Assembly: GCA_037367405.1 (NCBI GenBank)
Contig: JAZKJV010006950.1
Location: forward strand, 1 to 64,000
Reading direction: 5' to 3'
From: Ottelia alismoides
Taxonomy: Eukaryota; Streptophyta; Magnoliopsida; Alismatales; Hydrocharitaceae
Length of the DNA stretch: 64,000 nucleotides
Position 1 is the stretch's first letter. Each line of letters begins with the position of its first letter. The notes below the pieces were generated by a model. It was not told the DNA's origin. It was given only the letters and a program-made list of their open reading frames with translations, and did no database searches. Both the position numbers and the translations under genes were made by a program. Positions 11,728 through 25,559 of the stretch are shown here, piece by piece.

Positions 11728-14700
11728 TGATGAATATATGATTCATCATATGAATTGGTTGAAAAATAAAGCTTCTTCCTGAGTAATTAAATGTATTCAT
11801 GTGTTTACATCTCATTATTAACATTTACACACTTATAAATAATTTTCATAAACTAGCATTTCATTTTTTCATTCATGTTCATCTATAAATTTTCAACTAA
11901 CTTCATATATTTTTAATTAATTCATCCTAAATCCAATTAACATGAAATAAGTTCCATAGTGTAAATATCACTAATAGCAATGGACGAAAAATCCTAAAAA
12001 ATACTAGGGTGTACAAATGAGGAATAAATCCAAACCCTAATCCCATAATAAAAAGTTGTAAATGATGATATATCTCACATACAAAGTTCAATTTAACTCT
12101 ACTCATTTTTGAATTAATGTTCATTCAATTATCTACAAATTACGACTAAATTCAAAAGAATCTGAGTTCGGTTGTGAAATTTGGGTTTTGGGACCTAATT
12201 TTATATATCACATATTCATTGATTTTTAACTTGTAATTTCATGTACATATTTAACCCCTTCTGATTTATTTATTTTTTCATTTCGTTATTTCATCTTATA
12301 TTTTAAATAATTGCATGAAATTAAAAATAAAAACATTAGCAAAACAAGGAAAAGGACAAATTCTGATTTGAGCCAGTTGACCCTATTCACCTGTAAATAA
12401 TTCACATCATTAATTTATTCTGACGTTTTTTACTCATAAAAAATCTAGAAAAGTACATTTGTTTCCATTCCATTATTTTACATCATGTTTGATTTTTTCA
12501 TACATTTATTCATCTACGAACAACAAAATAAAAATTACAAAAAATGGCTATTTTATACACATAAAATACAATAAAAAGATCACATCTTGCACATAAGAGT
12601 CCATTTGATTTTGAGTCCTTCATGAGCATTGTAGAGTGCATTTAGGACTACAATTTGTATTTAGAATATTTTTGCATTTGAGATATTTTCCACTTTTAAT
12701 TTATTTATTTTATTTTCATGCATTGGTTAAAGTCAGCATCAACGTGGCGCCATCCTACTGGACCACTTGACCCACCTGGTCAACTCCACCTCAGCCTCGG
12801 TCAACATCCTTTATCCTGTAGCATCCCCCATCTCACTCATTGGATTAACCTTGATCTAACGACTACCCTTAAAAGCCCCCTTTCCACCTTGATCCAATTT
12901 AGAACATTGGATCTGAAATGATCCAATGGTCAAGAAAACCTCCCCTACCTCCAGCCAATGCCACCCACTCCTCCGTCAACTGATCCCCTATACAACCTCC
13001 TAACTCCAACAATAAAATCCCAATCATATCACCCCCAATCTTCCAAGAACCACCCAACCAACTCTATCTTCTCCATCGTTTTATCTCCCTCTTCGACCAA
13101 CCATCAGAACCATTATCCCCTTCATTCCCAGTAACCAATCCATCTCCGTTCTCCGACTATTATCCCCTCGCTGGCCATAATCACCTTATCTCCAAAGGAT
13201 GAACCTAACCACTGATGACTCTCCTTGTCCCTCTCCTTATCCTATCTCTAGGATGTTAACCACCCTTATCCCAAGAAACCCAATCTCCAGTCCTTTTCCC
13301 CCTATAAAAACCCAATCTAGTCACCATCAAAAGTCATATGCTAGATCCATTATATCTACCACCATCAATAATAGGAGAGAGAGAGAGAGAGCTGAGGAGC
13401 CGATTTGGTGATAGCAAGTGGATCCACCTCCCATGACCACCACCTCCAGACGTGACCCACAAGGATCCAATTCCTCATGTTGCTGCCCCTTATCATGAGT
13501 AGTCAAGCCTCGTACTTATCCATTGAGAACGGAGGCAACGAATGGAGTGAGGCCTCATCTCCTTCATCACCCTCAGGCGTCGTTCTACTCCCAGGTATAC
13601 CCTCTTCTTCTTTGTCATCTTATTCTTCTCCATCTTCATTTTCGGCATCATTATCCATGTCAGTACCCCCTCTTATCTACTTCACCTTCGCTCTTCTTCG
13701 AACCCAAATCCAACCAAACAACTAAAAAAATGAAATTGACTTCACCCTCATCCTTTTCATCTCTTCATTGTTGCTCTATATCTCCAGATCTTGTCACCTT
13801 CGATGAGACCACACTGAGACACATGCTCCTCTTCCTTCAGCACCCAAGAGCTTCATCACCCTTCTTACACTTTATGATTGGGTCGATCCTATGCACTCAG
13901 GTCCCTTTATTCTTATAGGTATCATAACACAAAACCTCTTTCCTGGAGATTAGTTGAAAGAACAAGCATCTGAATGCCATTTTCAGTCGTGTGTCGACTG
14001 GAAGAGACTTTACAAGCAGGATCACCAACCTCCTTTATTAGAGGAAGGAACAACTATTGGCCATGTGTCGACCCATCAAAGAAGAAAGATCGATCAACAG
14101 AAGTCTCATCCTCCACAAAGGAGGAATCTGAAGTCGAAGGCAACCCCCAACCCACCATCATCGTCCATTCAAGAGAAGATTGGATCAAGGTCGTTGAAAA
14201 ATGATTAAATACCAGCCCTCTGATCTTCTCAATCAGATGTGCATGGTCAAAACCACATGGCTTCATTGAGAGTCGCTTGATCGAGAAGAGAGAGACGATT
14301 TCCACCTTAGGATCAAAAGAGCCTAGTCACATGTGTCTTGAACATGGCTTATCTAAATTGGAAAGCATGACCCTCCGACACCGCAAAATTACCAACACCC
14401 CCCATGTACGCTGAGCTGCGTGACTTGAGAATTTTACATCTAACCTCCTCCCGATTCCAACAAATAATGAAAATATCCCGCCTAGGGTAAGTTGTACGCT
14501 ACCCCATTAACTTTTATAAATTGCATAAAAGCCCTCCTGAAGGTCCAATTTGAAATATTTTGAATTATATTTAATGCATTTATTCGCCTGGACTTGTATT
14601 ATTTATATTTTAAGCATTTGGAGTCTGATTTTGATGTTCTCTATGTCATTTTGAAAGTATTTTCATTATCTATCATATAGAAATTAAATTATTTATTTTA

Positions 14701-15318
14701 AGACTTGTTGACATAAATAAAATTCAAGGAATTCTTTTGTTAATTATGAGCACTCATATTCATCATTATTAACTTTATTGCTCATTAATAATTGTGAAAA
14801 ACTGGAGGCATATTGTGGGAATTAACTTGAAATTTATTCATAATTTATTCTCTAAAATTAAACAAGGGGAGGTCTTATTGATTATTTGCTTGGTCTGCTT
14901 GCTTCTACATTTATCATTAAATCAATTATTTTTATCATATAAAAATCTGAAAGGTGCATTTATTTATTCTTAAATATTTCATAGCATATATCTTTCATAT
15001 AACATTTGTAAAACTCATGCACCATATTTGGCCATAATTAATTGCAACTCTTCATTGAAAAAATATAAACATTTGTAAATTTCAAAAAAAAAACGAAATT
15101 CTTCTTTGAAAACCTAAGCAATATATTGTTTTGAAAATAAACTCCGGACCCTCATATTACCTCCCTGAGTTTGACTTTAGGATTTACCCATGTGAAATAA
15201 ATAAATTTCCACATTTGGATTAATTGCATAATTATTTTCATGTGGTTTTTGATTGATCGATGGATTTTAGTGCTACAATAAAAAGGACAATTTAATAAGG
15301 GTATTTGATCGTCCGTCA
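11728..15318 (+). repeat. Element D LTR (3591 bp), 3' LTR of D1 and 5' LTR of D2
   Basis: It starts with the palindromic tip TGATGAAT, five bases, ATTCATCA, directly after a polypurine tract. It ends in CGTCA, followed by a decayed PBS and leader. U3 is AT-rich to about 12700. The middle (12740-14450) is pyrimidine-rich with a likely TATA box at 13303-13310. The U5 end carries the cctccctgagtttgac block near 15160 common to the LTRs of A and C. Because both flanks are internal retrotransposon DNA, the LTR is shared by two elements. Confidence 0.88.
13303..13310 (+). promoter_or_regulatory. Likely TATA box of the element D LTR
   Basis: TATAAAAA after a C-rich stretch, about 1.6 kb into the LTR and just before a pyrimidine-rich, GA-repeat-bearing segment (13377-13391). 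The position matches the TATAAAT of the element C LTR (34720). Transcription would start about 30 bp downstream; this is inferred, not shown. Confidence 0.55.
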
Positions 15319-15321
15319 AAA

Positions 15322-15339
15322 TGGTGTAGTTTCCGAGTA
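15322..15339 (+). other. Decayed primer-binding site of element D2
   Basis: Eighteen bases starting TGGTGTAG, three A bases after the LTR end as in element C, with 12 of 18 positions equal to the tRNA-Asp complement. The following 40 bases also align with the start of the element C leader (gcat, tagg, ttgatttttag), which makes the call firm in spite of the decay. Confidence 0.75.
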
Positions 15340-15724
15340 GGCATATAGTTTAGGGTTGATTTTTAGATAATTTAGAATTTAGGTTTTTCTTCCTTGGGAA
15401 GTCTGGCCCCTGATTTTCTTATGCATATTTTTCACTATTTAGTTTTCAGAATGTTCATTTAATTTATTTTATGTATATATTTTGTGTATCTTTGTAATAC
15501 TTGATTCTCTTTCTTGTGTGAGGGACTCGATGGACTTGAGAGGCTTTCTTTGAGGATGACTTGAAGCAACTATAGGTTAGCAATTATGTGGACCAAGCAC
15601 ACTAAGGAGGCATGAAAAAGAAGCTCCTTTTATTTGGAGAGTGAGATTTTTAAAATTTTATTCCTATAAAATAATTTGTAATAATTGTCTCAATTCTAAC
15701 TATCTTTGTTTGAAGACCCGTGCA
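15340..15724 (+). other. Element D2 leader, first part
   Basis: It aligns with 37089-37310 of element C (shared order: cttcc, gtctggcccctg, tttttc, gtgtgag, gactcgatg, gaggcttt). It has no ORF. It is cut at about 15725 by R1. Confidence 0.7.
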
Positions 15725-18281
15725 TGAATGCTAGGATTTAGGCCTTGGCACTTCATAGAAATGTGAAGATCGTATCATATGAGATCAAAAGAAACTAATC
15801 GCGCTAATTACCAGGGGCAACAGAAATTAAAATTTTATAAAGAAGAAACCACATGACGAGAGAACTTTTCTCATGTCATTCCATAAATATCAGAAATGTG
15901 TAATAGGATTACCTCTTGAAGTGTGTTTATTGTCGTACGTTTGTAAACAAAGAAACCTCCTGTCTCAAGTCTGATCTAACAAAGGACGTACTTACGGGTA
16001 CGTGATTGAGACAAGTAGTTCCTGCATCTGAGTTGACGATTCGTGCATGAAACCTCCTGATTTCATCTCACGAAATTTGTAGCCTTCCTTATGAGTACAA
16101 AGTATCAAAGAAGGCGGAATTCCATGCGATTCGACAACACAATGGTAGCGCGATGATGGCGATGCTATCAACGACCACATAGTGGATGGCCACTAGTGTT
16201 GAGAGAGAGAGCTCTTGGACATGTATGAGAAGAATAGAGAGACATCTTTCAACTTCTTTGTTGATTTGTAAGAGAAAGAGTTAGGGCTAGCCTTTTTTTA
16301 TAACAAATTAGATGGTGTGATGCCCTCTTAATTGGAAATCAATGGTCATGATTTTGTTACATAAAATTGCAACAATAATTAATTAATTTAAAATAAAATA
16401 ATATGTTGAATAATGTTCAAAAAAGTTAAATTCAATAAATCAATTCATATGGAATAATATGAAAAGGACTGGAGCCTCCTTCCATAACTGGGGTGGACGG
16501 TCACCATGGAGAGACTATCTATGTGGTTGTCCACTCCTAATGTGGAGAGGACTCCACATCCTTCCAATTTTGATGAGATCTCATATCTCGTCAAATATTT
16601 CACAAGTGAAACGACTATTATTTCTTAAATTCTCACCAAAATAATTCCAAATTAATTTGGTAATAATTTCAATCATGTAATTGACAATTATGAATCATAT
16701 TCAACCACCTAATATAAAATGTAAATTACATTTACAATTAATTGTACAATGTGAATCCAATTCACGTTAACATTTGATTTATAAATCCTATTTACAATTG
16801 AAACTCTCCATGATATTATAAATCATATTAATAATATTTTATGATTATTGTGGATAGTGATGTCCCACATTAGTCATATCTTTAATAATTAAATCTCAAT
16901 CGATTAGCTTAGATGACTTTTCTCATGTGTCCAAATAATATTAATCACATTTGTATTATTCATGATAATTAAATCACATTTAATTATCAATTTTCCAATG
17001 CTCAGATATATTTTTAATAACAGAATTATTCTTACACTCTCTCAAGAACAATGTACCTTCTTTGCGGGGACTTGGAGATAAGGACATAACGATTGTACGT
17101 TGTTGTATAGAGATTTTGATAGTGAGATCTTATCGCACATATAGATCTAGGCGACCTCCAAAGATGTTTGATTAAATCGAATTGTAAATATAATCTTCTC
17201 ATTGCATCCGAATAACTTTTACATCAATGTCCAACATTTGGACTAAGATCATATTACCAATCTTTTGAGAGGAGTCACTAAAATCCAAACATGTTTCATT
17301 ACCCTCTCAGAATGAAAGTGTCATGGTTATACAATTATTTACAATTATATCACCCTCGAGTATTCCTAATACAAATACATCTTGCATACAGGAAGACATA
17401 TAATAAGCATAAAGTCTTAGATCATATTTGATCTATCTTTTTCGTGGTTTTATCATTAAGTTTCGCATTTGATCATTGGGAGTCGGTATCGATCATATGC
17501 TTTCCAAAAGAACATATCATATCAAAAATTTTTGTCATGCTTCGTAAGCAAAACGACCATGAGTGGAAGTTGGTTGGTCCCAATATCTCATGAGTGAGAT
17601 CATGTCTTCCAGTTCAGTAGTGAATCTGTATGATTCCTTTGAGAGATTGTATTTCTCATATGCTCTTATATGCATATCCACTCATTGGTATATAGAACTT
17701 GATTAGGCCATCAACCGAATGGTCTGCCTAATGTACATAATTAGACATATAGTAATACATATGTCTCCGATTAGAGGATTCATGCCTATATCGTGACATT
17801 GTACGACATTGGTATTGGTTATCTCCACCTGGACAAGTCAATTCTTTGACCTAACAAACAGATGTGATATTTCTGAATCTGTATTCCTATGTAGAAGACC
17901 TGTGTCAAGAGGTCGATCATATATTAGCCTTTAGATAAAGATAAGCATCTCCTTCTCATGATGAAGATCCTTTCTTCACAATTATTTGACGGTGCTTGAT
18001 GAGACCTCAATCTAGCTCTTTAGATATCATCCAAGCACCAACCTTTATGTTTCAACCATTAAATCAACAGTTGTATGACTATTAAAATGGCCAGGGTACA
18101 TAACCCTAATTGTACTAAGGAAACTTATAAGTGCATTCATTCATTTTATATCAGATAGGGGGTGAAATAAATCAATAGATTTTATTTATATATCAAAAGA
18201 TTTTGATTACAATAAGATTTATTATAGAAATGGTTCAGTCCGGGCTCACTTGTCTACCAATGCTTTTACCTGGACTCTAGA
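15725..18281 (-). mobile_element. R1: 2.6 kb LTR-like insertion, minus strand
   Basis: The reverse complement aligns along its whole length with R2 (58005-60631), with moderate divergence. It interrupts the D2 leader: sequence on both sides aligns with neighbouring parts of the element C leader. On the minus strand it has a long AT-rich first part, a likely TATA box (ttataaaaaaagg, near 16290-16305) about 0.6 kb before its end, then a transcribed-looking segment, which is LTR architecture. The ends are approximate (about TGAG...TTCA) and I found no clean target duplication. It could be a solo LTR of a copia-like or other LTR family; there is no coding sequence to decide. Confidence 0.6.
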
Positions 18282-19065
18282 CACTCAACCTATTAGGCCC
18301 ATATTTTTTGTGGTGATTGAGTCCTACCACAACTGTTAGAGCTACTAGGATTATTCTTGTGATTGTAGGATTGGAACCACCCTTCACTGTAAATAAATGC
18401 ATTGGATCATATTTCATCAACCCAAATGAATTTGTTCTCTCACTCATTAATAGAAATTCATGTTTTAGGTGTGGTTTCTCGTGCATGCATTAGAAATACC
18501 TGTTTAAGGAAATTTAAATTCTACCTTGCATCCCCATGGATATTGCGAGAAAACATTGTAAGTATTCCTGAACTTTGCATCATCATTGTGTTTCCTGCTA
18601 AATGGTTTTTTCGATTCTCCCTTGGTTTTTCACTCATTTAGGATTTAAAAGAAATTGGAATCCATGTGTAAACATGTCTCAATATCCACTCAAATTCAAG
18701 TGAGAACTAAACTGAAACAAGGGGACTACTAAACAAGGAGATTGAAAATAATTGGACTAAAATTGAATATCATTGATAGTGAGAGAGAAACCCCAACCTT
18801 ATACATAAGTACTTCTCCAGACTATGTGTGGGTGATAATGTAGCCTTAAGGATAAGGCTTAAAAACCTAGACCTGCACCCCAAGTCTCCAGATCCGACTC
18901 TTGTAGGTTTGGAAGGTGCAAGTGCTTACATCCGACCATAGCGAGCATTTTACGTGTGCCAATCTATTATCTCCTTTAGGGGTGTGATATGACTCAATAG
19001 CCCAGACAGATTACTCCATTAATTGAGGAATAACATAACCACATCTGGATATCACGGCAACACAT
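18282..19065 (+). other. Element D2 leader, second part
   Basis: It resumes the alignment with the element C leader (37385-37960): tgtggt, taggattattcttgtgattgtag, taatagaa, cctgttta, cttgcatcc, and ggactactaaac. It has no ORF. LTR E is inserted at its end. The last five bases, CACAT, form one half of the LTR E target duplication. Confidence 0.65.
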
Positions 19066-19823
19066 TGATGAATCTCCATTTCATCACCTTTATTCTTTTA
19101 TTTTGACCTTAATTCCTTAGCTAAATGCATGTATATAGAATTATTTTGTAAAAATAATTCTTAATAAATAGATAATAAATACTGTATAAAATATTATATT
19201 TAATACCGAAATAAAATAATAAAGGAAGGAAAATAAAAATAAGGAAGTGTCAAAGACACTGAGTGAACCTAGATCCCGAGACCCATGCAAATCAATTTAT
19301 AGAAAACACCTATAACCCTAATTTTTTTACAATAAATAGGCTTTTGTGACCTATTTTATTATTTATTATTTACAAATCAAATAAAAAAATCCTCTATATG
19401 AAATTTATACATAAAATACAAAGAAAAATAAAAAATTGATTTCAATAAAAAATAATGCATCGTGTGCCCGGGGCAAACCGAATAAAGAGTTGCAAAGAAA
19501 ACTTTACAGGCGTGTATCTTCTCCATACAGAATCAAAATTGACCAAACTCACCTTTATTTTTCATAAAATTAAATTATCTATTTAATAAAGGTGGTTTCA
19601 TTTATTTTGGAGTTAAGATGCAAAAGTTGGCTTTCGGGACCTCATTGTGCAATATACTTGTATATAAATAACAGGAGAAATTCATTCTTTATTGTTTTAT
19701 TTCTTTTATATTTTTATGTCCTTGTAAATATTATTCATATTACATTAAAGTATAAATATAAAATAAAACCATTACAAATTCATCAAAATAAAATAAATGT
19801 ACTAAAATATATAGGTAAACTAT
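19066..19823 (+). repeat. Solo LTR E, left part
   Basis: It starts with TGATGAA, seven bases, TTCATCA, the terminal palindrome. The U3 block near 19530-19640 (ccaaactcacctttat, ggagttaagatgcaaaag) matches LTR F and element B LTRs. It is broken at 19823 by element B; the rest lies at 55228-57964. The sequence before it is leader of D2, not a polypurine tract, so this is an independent insertion. Confidence 0.8.
19819..19823. other. Target-site duplication of element B, left copy (ACTAT)
   Basis: ACTAT directly precedes the LTR edge at 19824 and recurs directly after the other LTR edge at 55223-55227. Five-base duplications are the rule for Ty3/gypsy integrases. Confidence 0.93.
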
Positions 19824-22800
19824 TGTTGAACGAGGTCATCCGAGTGATTATTATTGATATAAAGTTGTCGTTGCAATCCACAAAGTTCCCATCTAAAAAA
19901 AGTTACTATTATTATTTTCTCAAGCTAAAATAATTACAAAAGAATAATATGGAGCAAGAGAAATTTTTGTTATTTATCTTACATGTATAGCAACAATATT
20001 GAACTTAAGGAGGCTACAATTTCCAAGGATTATTTAAATAATCGACAAAAAAATTAATCAAGGAAAAATGAATCTCAAATGCTAACTACCTTGGTTTTTG
20101 TGAATTTTTTTATCTTTTTATATTTTTTAATTTTTTAATTTTTTGGATTTTCAATTTTTATGGTTTTTAATTTTGCAAGTTTTTATGTTTTAATTTTTCA
20201 AATAAAGCAAATAAAGATAATAAAGTAAATCCTTGCAAGCACTATCTTTTTGTATTTTCTAAATATGGTAAAATATCAAGAAATTCCAATAAATATATGT
20301 TTGTGTTTTTGATAAATGTTTATTGTTTCTATAATTTTTAAGGGATTTTTAGATTTTTTTAGGGTTTTCTAATTGATTAAAAACTGTGAATAAAATAAAT
20401 AGTGAAAAGAGGCTATTGTTTTTGGTTTTTTTAAACATAAAACAATCAGAAATCCAGAAAACCATATTATTACTAAAAAGAAGATTTGTTGAGCTTCAAA
20501 CAGAGACTAGAAATATATTTTTCTTATTTTTCCTTGATTTTATATGAATTTTTATATATTTTCTATAATAAGTAATTTTTTGGTTTTTATAAATTATTAA
20601 TGCACAAAAATTTTAAAAAATAAAATGCACCAAATTAAAACTAATCTAATTTTCTAGAATTTTTAAGCAATATTCGACTTTTTATGAAATTTTGAATTTT
20701 AAGAAGAGAAAATGATGTTGTCTTTTATTTTTTAATTTTAACAAATAAAATGCAATGATATTTTTATACAAGCACACAACATAAGTCTAACTTTCTTTTT
20801 GGGGAATTTATGGAGTAATAAAACATATTCCAATATACAAGGCACGCCAACAATAGTATGGATAACATGGACTTATTTGTAAAGATTTATTGTTTCTGCA
20901 TTAAAATATAACTATAAATAAGAGCAGGTATCAAAGTGCAAATTACCCAAGTTGTGCATGTTGTGTACGTGATCTGTTGAGGCGAAGATGTCTCTGTAAT
21001 TACGAAAACTTCTAAGGGACATAATGCAATTGTTCCAATTTTTTATTACCCCTGACATTAAGGTTTTGTTCGTTCCAAAATCAAATGGGGTACAAGGGGG
21101 CATCACCTTCCCTGTTATCTTCACTCTTCTCCTCTAAGGCGGTGGTGGCGGTCTGGTGGACTGTGGTGGCGGCTCACAGCGGTATTGGCGGGAGCAGTGG
21201 TGGAGTCGCGTGGGGATTGTGGTAGCGTGACGTTGAGCTGTGTGTGGAGTTATGTCAGGCTTAGATGTTGTGGCGGATCACGGTGGGCGGTGCTGTGGTC
21301 AGAGGCTTGTACGGTGAAGATCTCGACGGAATGATCGCGACGGAAGTGGCAAGATGTCTAGCTCCAAGTGGTGAGGATGTTGGTGCGATGGAGGGAGACA
21401 CATGCCTACCTTGTGATGACGGTGGAAGGCGGCTGGGGCAATATGATGACCCGGGTGGCAGGCACCGGTATGTTGATGGTGAAGATCCACGCGACACAGA
21501 TGGTCGACGAGGCGACTCATGCCTCCGATGGCCAGGTTCTTCCAGGTGACTGACGATTTGTACGGTGGTAGCGTGGTAGGCTAGATGGCTTGTGGCCGGC
21601 CGATGATGAGATGATCGACGATGGGCGCCACCTGCTAGTTGGAGGGGTGGCGCGCGCCTGTGATGTTCTCTTTTTCTATTTTTTTAATTTTTTTGTTTTA
21701 GACACAAAAGTGGAGATTAATATTTTTTTATTTTATATTTCTTTTTGTGAAAAATAAAATGGCTGGATTTTTTTATTTGATTCTGCAAAATATATATTAG
21801 AAAGAAAAACAATGTATTTTTTTATTTTATTTTTTATTTATAAACGAACTAGGGCGTGAGCACGACGGCTCAATCCCAAAATCAAAGTAGATTGCTGAAT
21901 AGGGATCTGACGAAAAATGAGGAATCCGGATCTTTGACCACCGTACGTGGTCGGAGTTGAAAGATCGTGTGAGGTAGATACGAAACAATGGGAAATCGAA
22001 AACGATATGGTCATCGATATCGATTTGGTTCGGATTCAATTTGAGGATGCTTAAGAACTACAATTAATGATCTAAAAATAGTGACTATGAAATTAAAACT
22101 TAAATTACACTGTGATCAACCTAGGTTAAAAATAAGAGAAGAAAAATGCAAATCTCACCGTGGGAGCGGAAAATTACCATAATGGCCTTGATGAAGGTTA
22201 GCTTGCTGTCACTGGACGACTCAGAGGCTAGGCACCCTTCTGTGACAAGATGGCTCTCATAGAATAGGCTCTCGTCACCAAAGATTGATCAAGGGAGAAC
22301 GAGGGAGGAGGAGCCAATTAAATTGAAAGAATATACAGTTGAATTTCAAAATCTGAATGGAAGAAAAAAAGGAAGGAAGTTAGTGCTGGAATTAAATAAA
22401 TAAATTAATTAAAAAATGATTTTCGTGATTACAATAATAATAATAATAGTAATTAATAATTGTCAAAAATAAAGAGCGAACTTAATGGTGGCTTAATTAA
22501 TGAGTTAAACATATTACGAACATGTGGTATATTCTTTACATAAATAATTAATTAATTGTTGTCACTTTATTAATTTAAATAATAAATGTTAATTATTTTA
22601 TTTTTTGTGGTGGGTATTTAACAAAAAAGGTTATATACGTATAATACATACATATAGTACATTATACACACGTACAAATAAGGAAATAATTTTATAAAAG
22701 AATTTTTAATAAAAATTTTATTTACTTTAAATTATCTATGATCAATATTTACAATTATTATAAATATAATATGTAAAATAAATAAATAAATAATATAGTA

Positions 22801-23442
22801 AATACATGATCAATTTGTCAAAACCACCCTAGAAAATTGACTTCAAATCGTAGCTCCGAAAATTATGAAACCAAAACAATTTTAAAGATAATTTAATTTA
22901 GAGTACAATGGATGTAAGCTTGGTTCAATATCAGTTCATATGGATACTGGTCTTTCAATTATCACTTTATGGTTTTTTCTGGATGTGGCTACTTTTATTT
23001 TGTACATGATTTTATTTTACAAATAAATTTATTATTTAGAAAACATTTTTATTTACAACTTTTTTGAAATTTATTTAATTTGATGTAAATTTATGTACAA
23101 ATGAAATAGTGTAAGTATACAAATATTTACAGCACATTTTTTGGATTTTCTGATTAAGGACCCTTCCCCCCCTACTTTATTCTTGGTCGATCAGGTCAAG
23201 TCTTGATCTTCTCTCGGGGTTCGGGTCAGCATGTATCTATTAGATATATACACTCTTGTATTTTTCTTTATTTTCCCTTTTTTCTTTATTTATTTATTTT
23301 ATGTTAAAATAATATACAAATATACAATATTTACATACATATGCAAATTAGTAAGAATATGGAGTTAGTATTATATACAAGTGTTTTTAAGGAATTTTAA
23401 GGTAAAATAAATGAATAAAAAATATGAAATGTGGATTCATTA
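19824..23442 (-). repeat. Element B 3' LTR (3619 bp)
   Basis: It matches 51602-55222 in the same orientation along its length, for example gtgattattattgatata at 19850 and 51625. On the minus strand it starts TAATGAATCC at 23442, a decayed palindromic tip, after a G-run, and ends in CAACA at 19824. A GC-rich middle lies at 21130-21660. Short ORFs in it, on both strands, have no family resemblance. Confidence 0.92.
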
Positions 23443-25050
23443 TCCCCCTATGCTTTACCTTTGCTAGTCCCTTAGCAAACACTTATTTGAAAGAATATGT
23501 TAATAGAAGAAAAAGAAAGCAAAAATAAAGAAATTATGATAATTTTGAATATTTATCTTATCTTCATAAAATTGTAGTGTGGATCTCTGTCGGACCTTTG
23601 GATTATTAGTGTGGCAGAGACATAATGGGAAATGGATTTAAAACCTAATAGCCTCTAAGTTCCACAAACTCCTGTTCTGGTTTCCTCAACAGTCAGGTCA
23701 GAACAAGGATACATACACGAATTCTTATGACTATGAATCTTTACTTGTACAGTGTAAGTGAATTATCGCTCCACATCTCAAAAGTAGCAAAGAAACAACC
23801 TCTCTCAATAAGGTAACTCTAATCCCCCATCTACCAACTCTTTCCTCGAGGAGCGGGATATTCCTTTCTAAGTTCAAGTACAACCAGCTCAAGAAGAGGG
23901 GTTGGAGAAGAGAATGGATGGTAAATAGTGTAGCTACCTGTCCTTAGATGCATGACTAGTGTAGCCAAGTCATCCGTTGCAAGCTTACAAAATTTTGACT
24001 TTGAAGTTCTTATTTTTTTCACTTGTCTACATACTCCAGTAGGCATTTTACTTTTCAATCAGGCCTGTCTGCTTTTGGAGATTCTACATTTTTCTTTTTT
24101 TTTTGAAACATATACAAGGTGCATCATGTACATAAGGAGTTTTTCTTCTTGAGCTAGTAGACTATCCCTCTTTTGAAGCATTATTGCAACCCCACAACAT
24201 CATGTCTTTAGACCTCAATGCCACTAGACCAGATTGAGACGCACGACCCTACCTGAGGAAGATGAGAGGTTCCGCCTAAATGTACTACCCTCGTACGCTA
24301 TTCCAAGACAAAACATTCTACCTTCTCACTACCTCTTCCATGAAGTGCTATGTGTAGAGTGTTTGTCCAAGATAAGCCACAGTCGAAAAGAATCATGCAT
24401 GTGTTGTTAAATATTTTACTTAGACTAATTAAGACGACATGTGAACATAGTCTTATGGACTCAAAGAATTAAGTCACTAGGACTTGAAAAGTCTTACTTC
24501 CATTTCTCATATGGTTCCTCTGATATTAAGTGGATTAAGGTCCAACTAAGATCCCTTCTTAAATTTTATTCCAAACTTAGTTTAAATGTCAATATTATCT
24601 AGAAAATTGCATATGCAACTGTAAGAAATATATGTGCAATGCAAAGAAAAGAAAGCAAATTTTTTTCGAAACAATTCTCCAATTTTAAATTTTTTATGGA
24701 AAAAATCATGCACATGTGAAAAGAAAGATTTTTTTTGAATTTTAATTATGCATTTTTATAGACTTTTGGATTTTTTTAGTTTTTAGGAATTTTCTTTATA
24801 AAATAGGGTTAGTAATATATACAAGTATATGCAAGACAGTTTTTTGTTGTTATATATATTGTATTTTTTGTTTTTTTTGTTTTTGTATTTTATTGTTTTA
24901 TATTTTTTATTTTTTATTGTGGTGTTTTTTAAAGGTGACCAAAGTCTATTTATACATGTGGATTTTACGAATTTATATACATATCCAAAAAATAACCATA
25001 ATAAAGTACGAGTTATGTCTAAAGTATATATACAATATATATGACAATCC
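23443..25050 (-). other. Element B 3' untranslated region and polypurine tract
   Basis: On the minus strand the decayed polypurine tract (gcataggggg, 23444-23453) abuts the 3' LTR. The region contains the block ttgcaataatgcttcaaaagagggatagtc in reverse near 24150-24190, matching 46057-46085 of element C, so the two elements share 3' regions. No envelope-like ORF is visible. Much of it is AT-rich. Confidence 0.75.
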
Positions 25051-25525
25051 CCTATTCTTAGCTCAAACTATGTCCTCATAGTGATCAGAGAGCGGCAAAG
25101 GAAGACATAACTCATGCTAAGTATAGAAAAGTGAAAAGGATATTATGCTACAGTGACTCAAAGAAAAGATGAAAAGAATAGAAGTCGGTGATCCCCTTAT
25201 ACTTAGGATCAAGTAATCCTAAGTATAGTAGACTGTAAAAAAGGGTAAAATCGATGAAGAGAATGCGGACTCAATGGCTCGACTTTCCCTTATACTTAGG
25301 ATAGAAGAGCCCTAAGTATAGAATATCAACAAGTTGAGGGACGATCAAGAGAACAAAAGAATAAAAACACAAAAGAGACGATATGAACAACATCACTCCC
25401 CTATACTTAGGGTAGAATGTCCCTAAGTATAAGCAACAACAGGAGTAATGAACGGGAAGAATATGAACAACACAAATCATTCACCCCTATACTTAGGATA
25501 AATCACATCCTAAGTATAGTATATA
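25051..25525 (-). repeat. Element B 3' hairpin array
   Basis: Four hairpins with arms of the type CTATACTTAGGAT / ATCCTAAGTATAG lie at about 25195-25228, 25288-25320, 25397-25432 and 25483-25520. On the minus strand each second arm runs into a G-run, like a polypurine tract. A further gctaagtatag half-site lies at 25116-25127. The array sits between integrase and the 3' region, as in elements C, D1 and D2. Confidence 0.9.
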
Positions 25526-25559
25526 AATACACGGAAAGGGGTGAACGATAAAACGGGAG

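Noticed and set aside
19592..19933. 113-codon ORF at 19592-19933
   Set aside because: It crosses the insertion boundary of element B at 19823/19824, so it is an accident of two joined LTRs.
25195..25520. Regularly spaced palindromes suggestive of a CRISPR array or MITE cluster
   Set aside because: The units are imperfect, spacing varies, and the same array is an internal part of four retroelements; no flanking duplications or cas genes.
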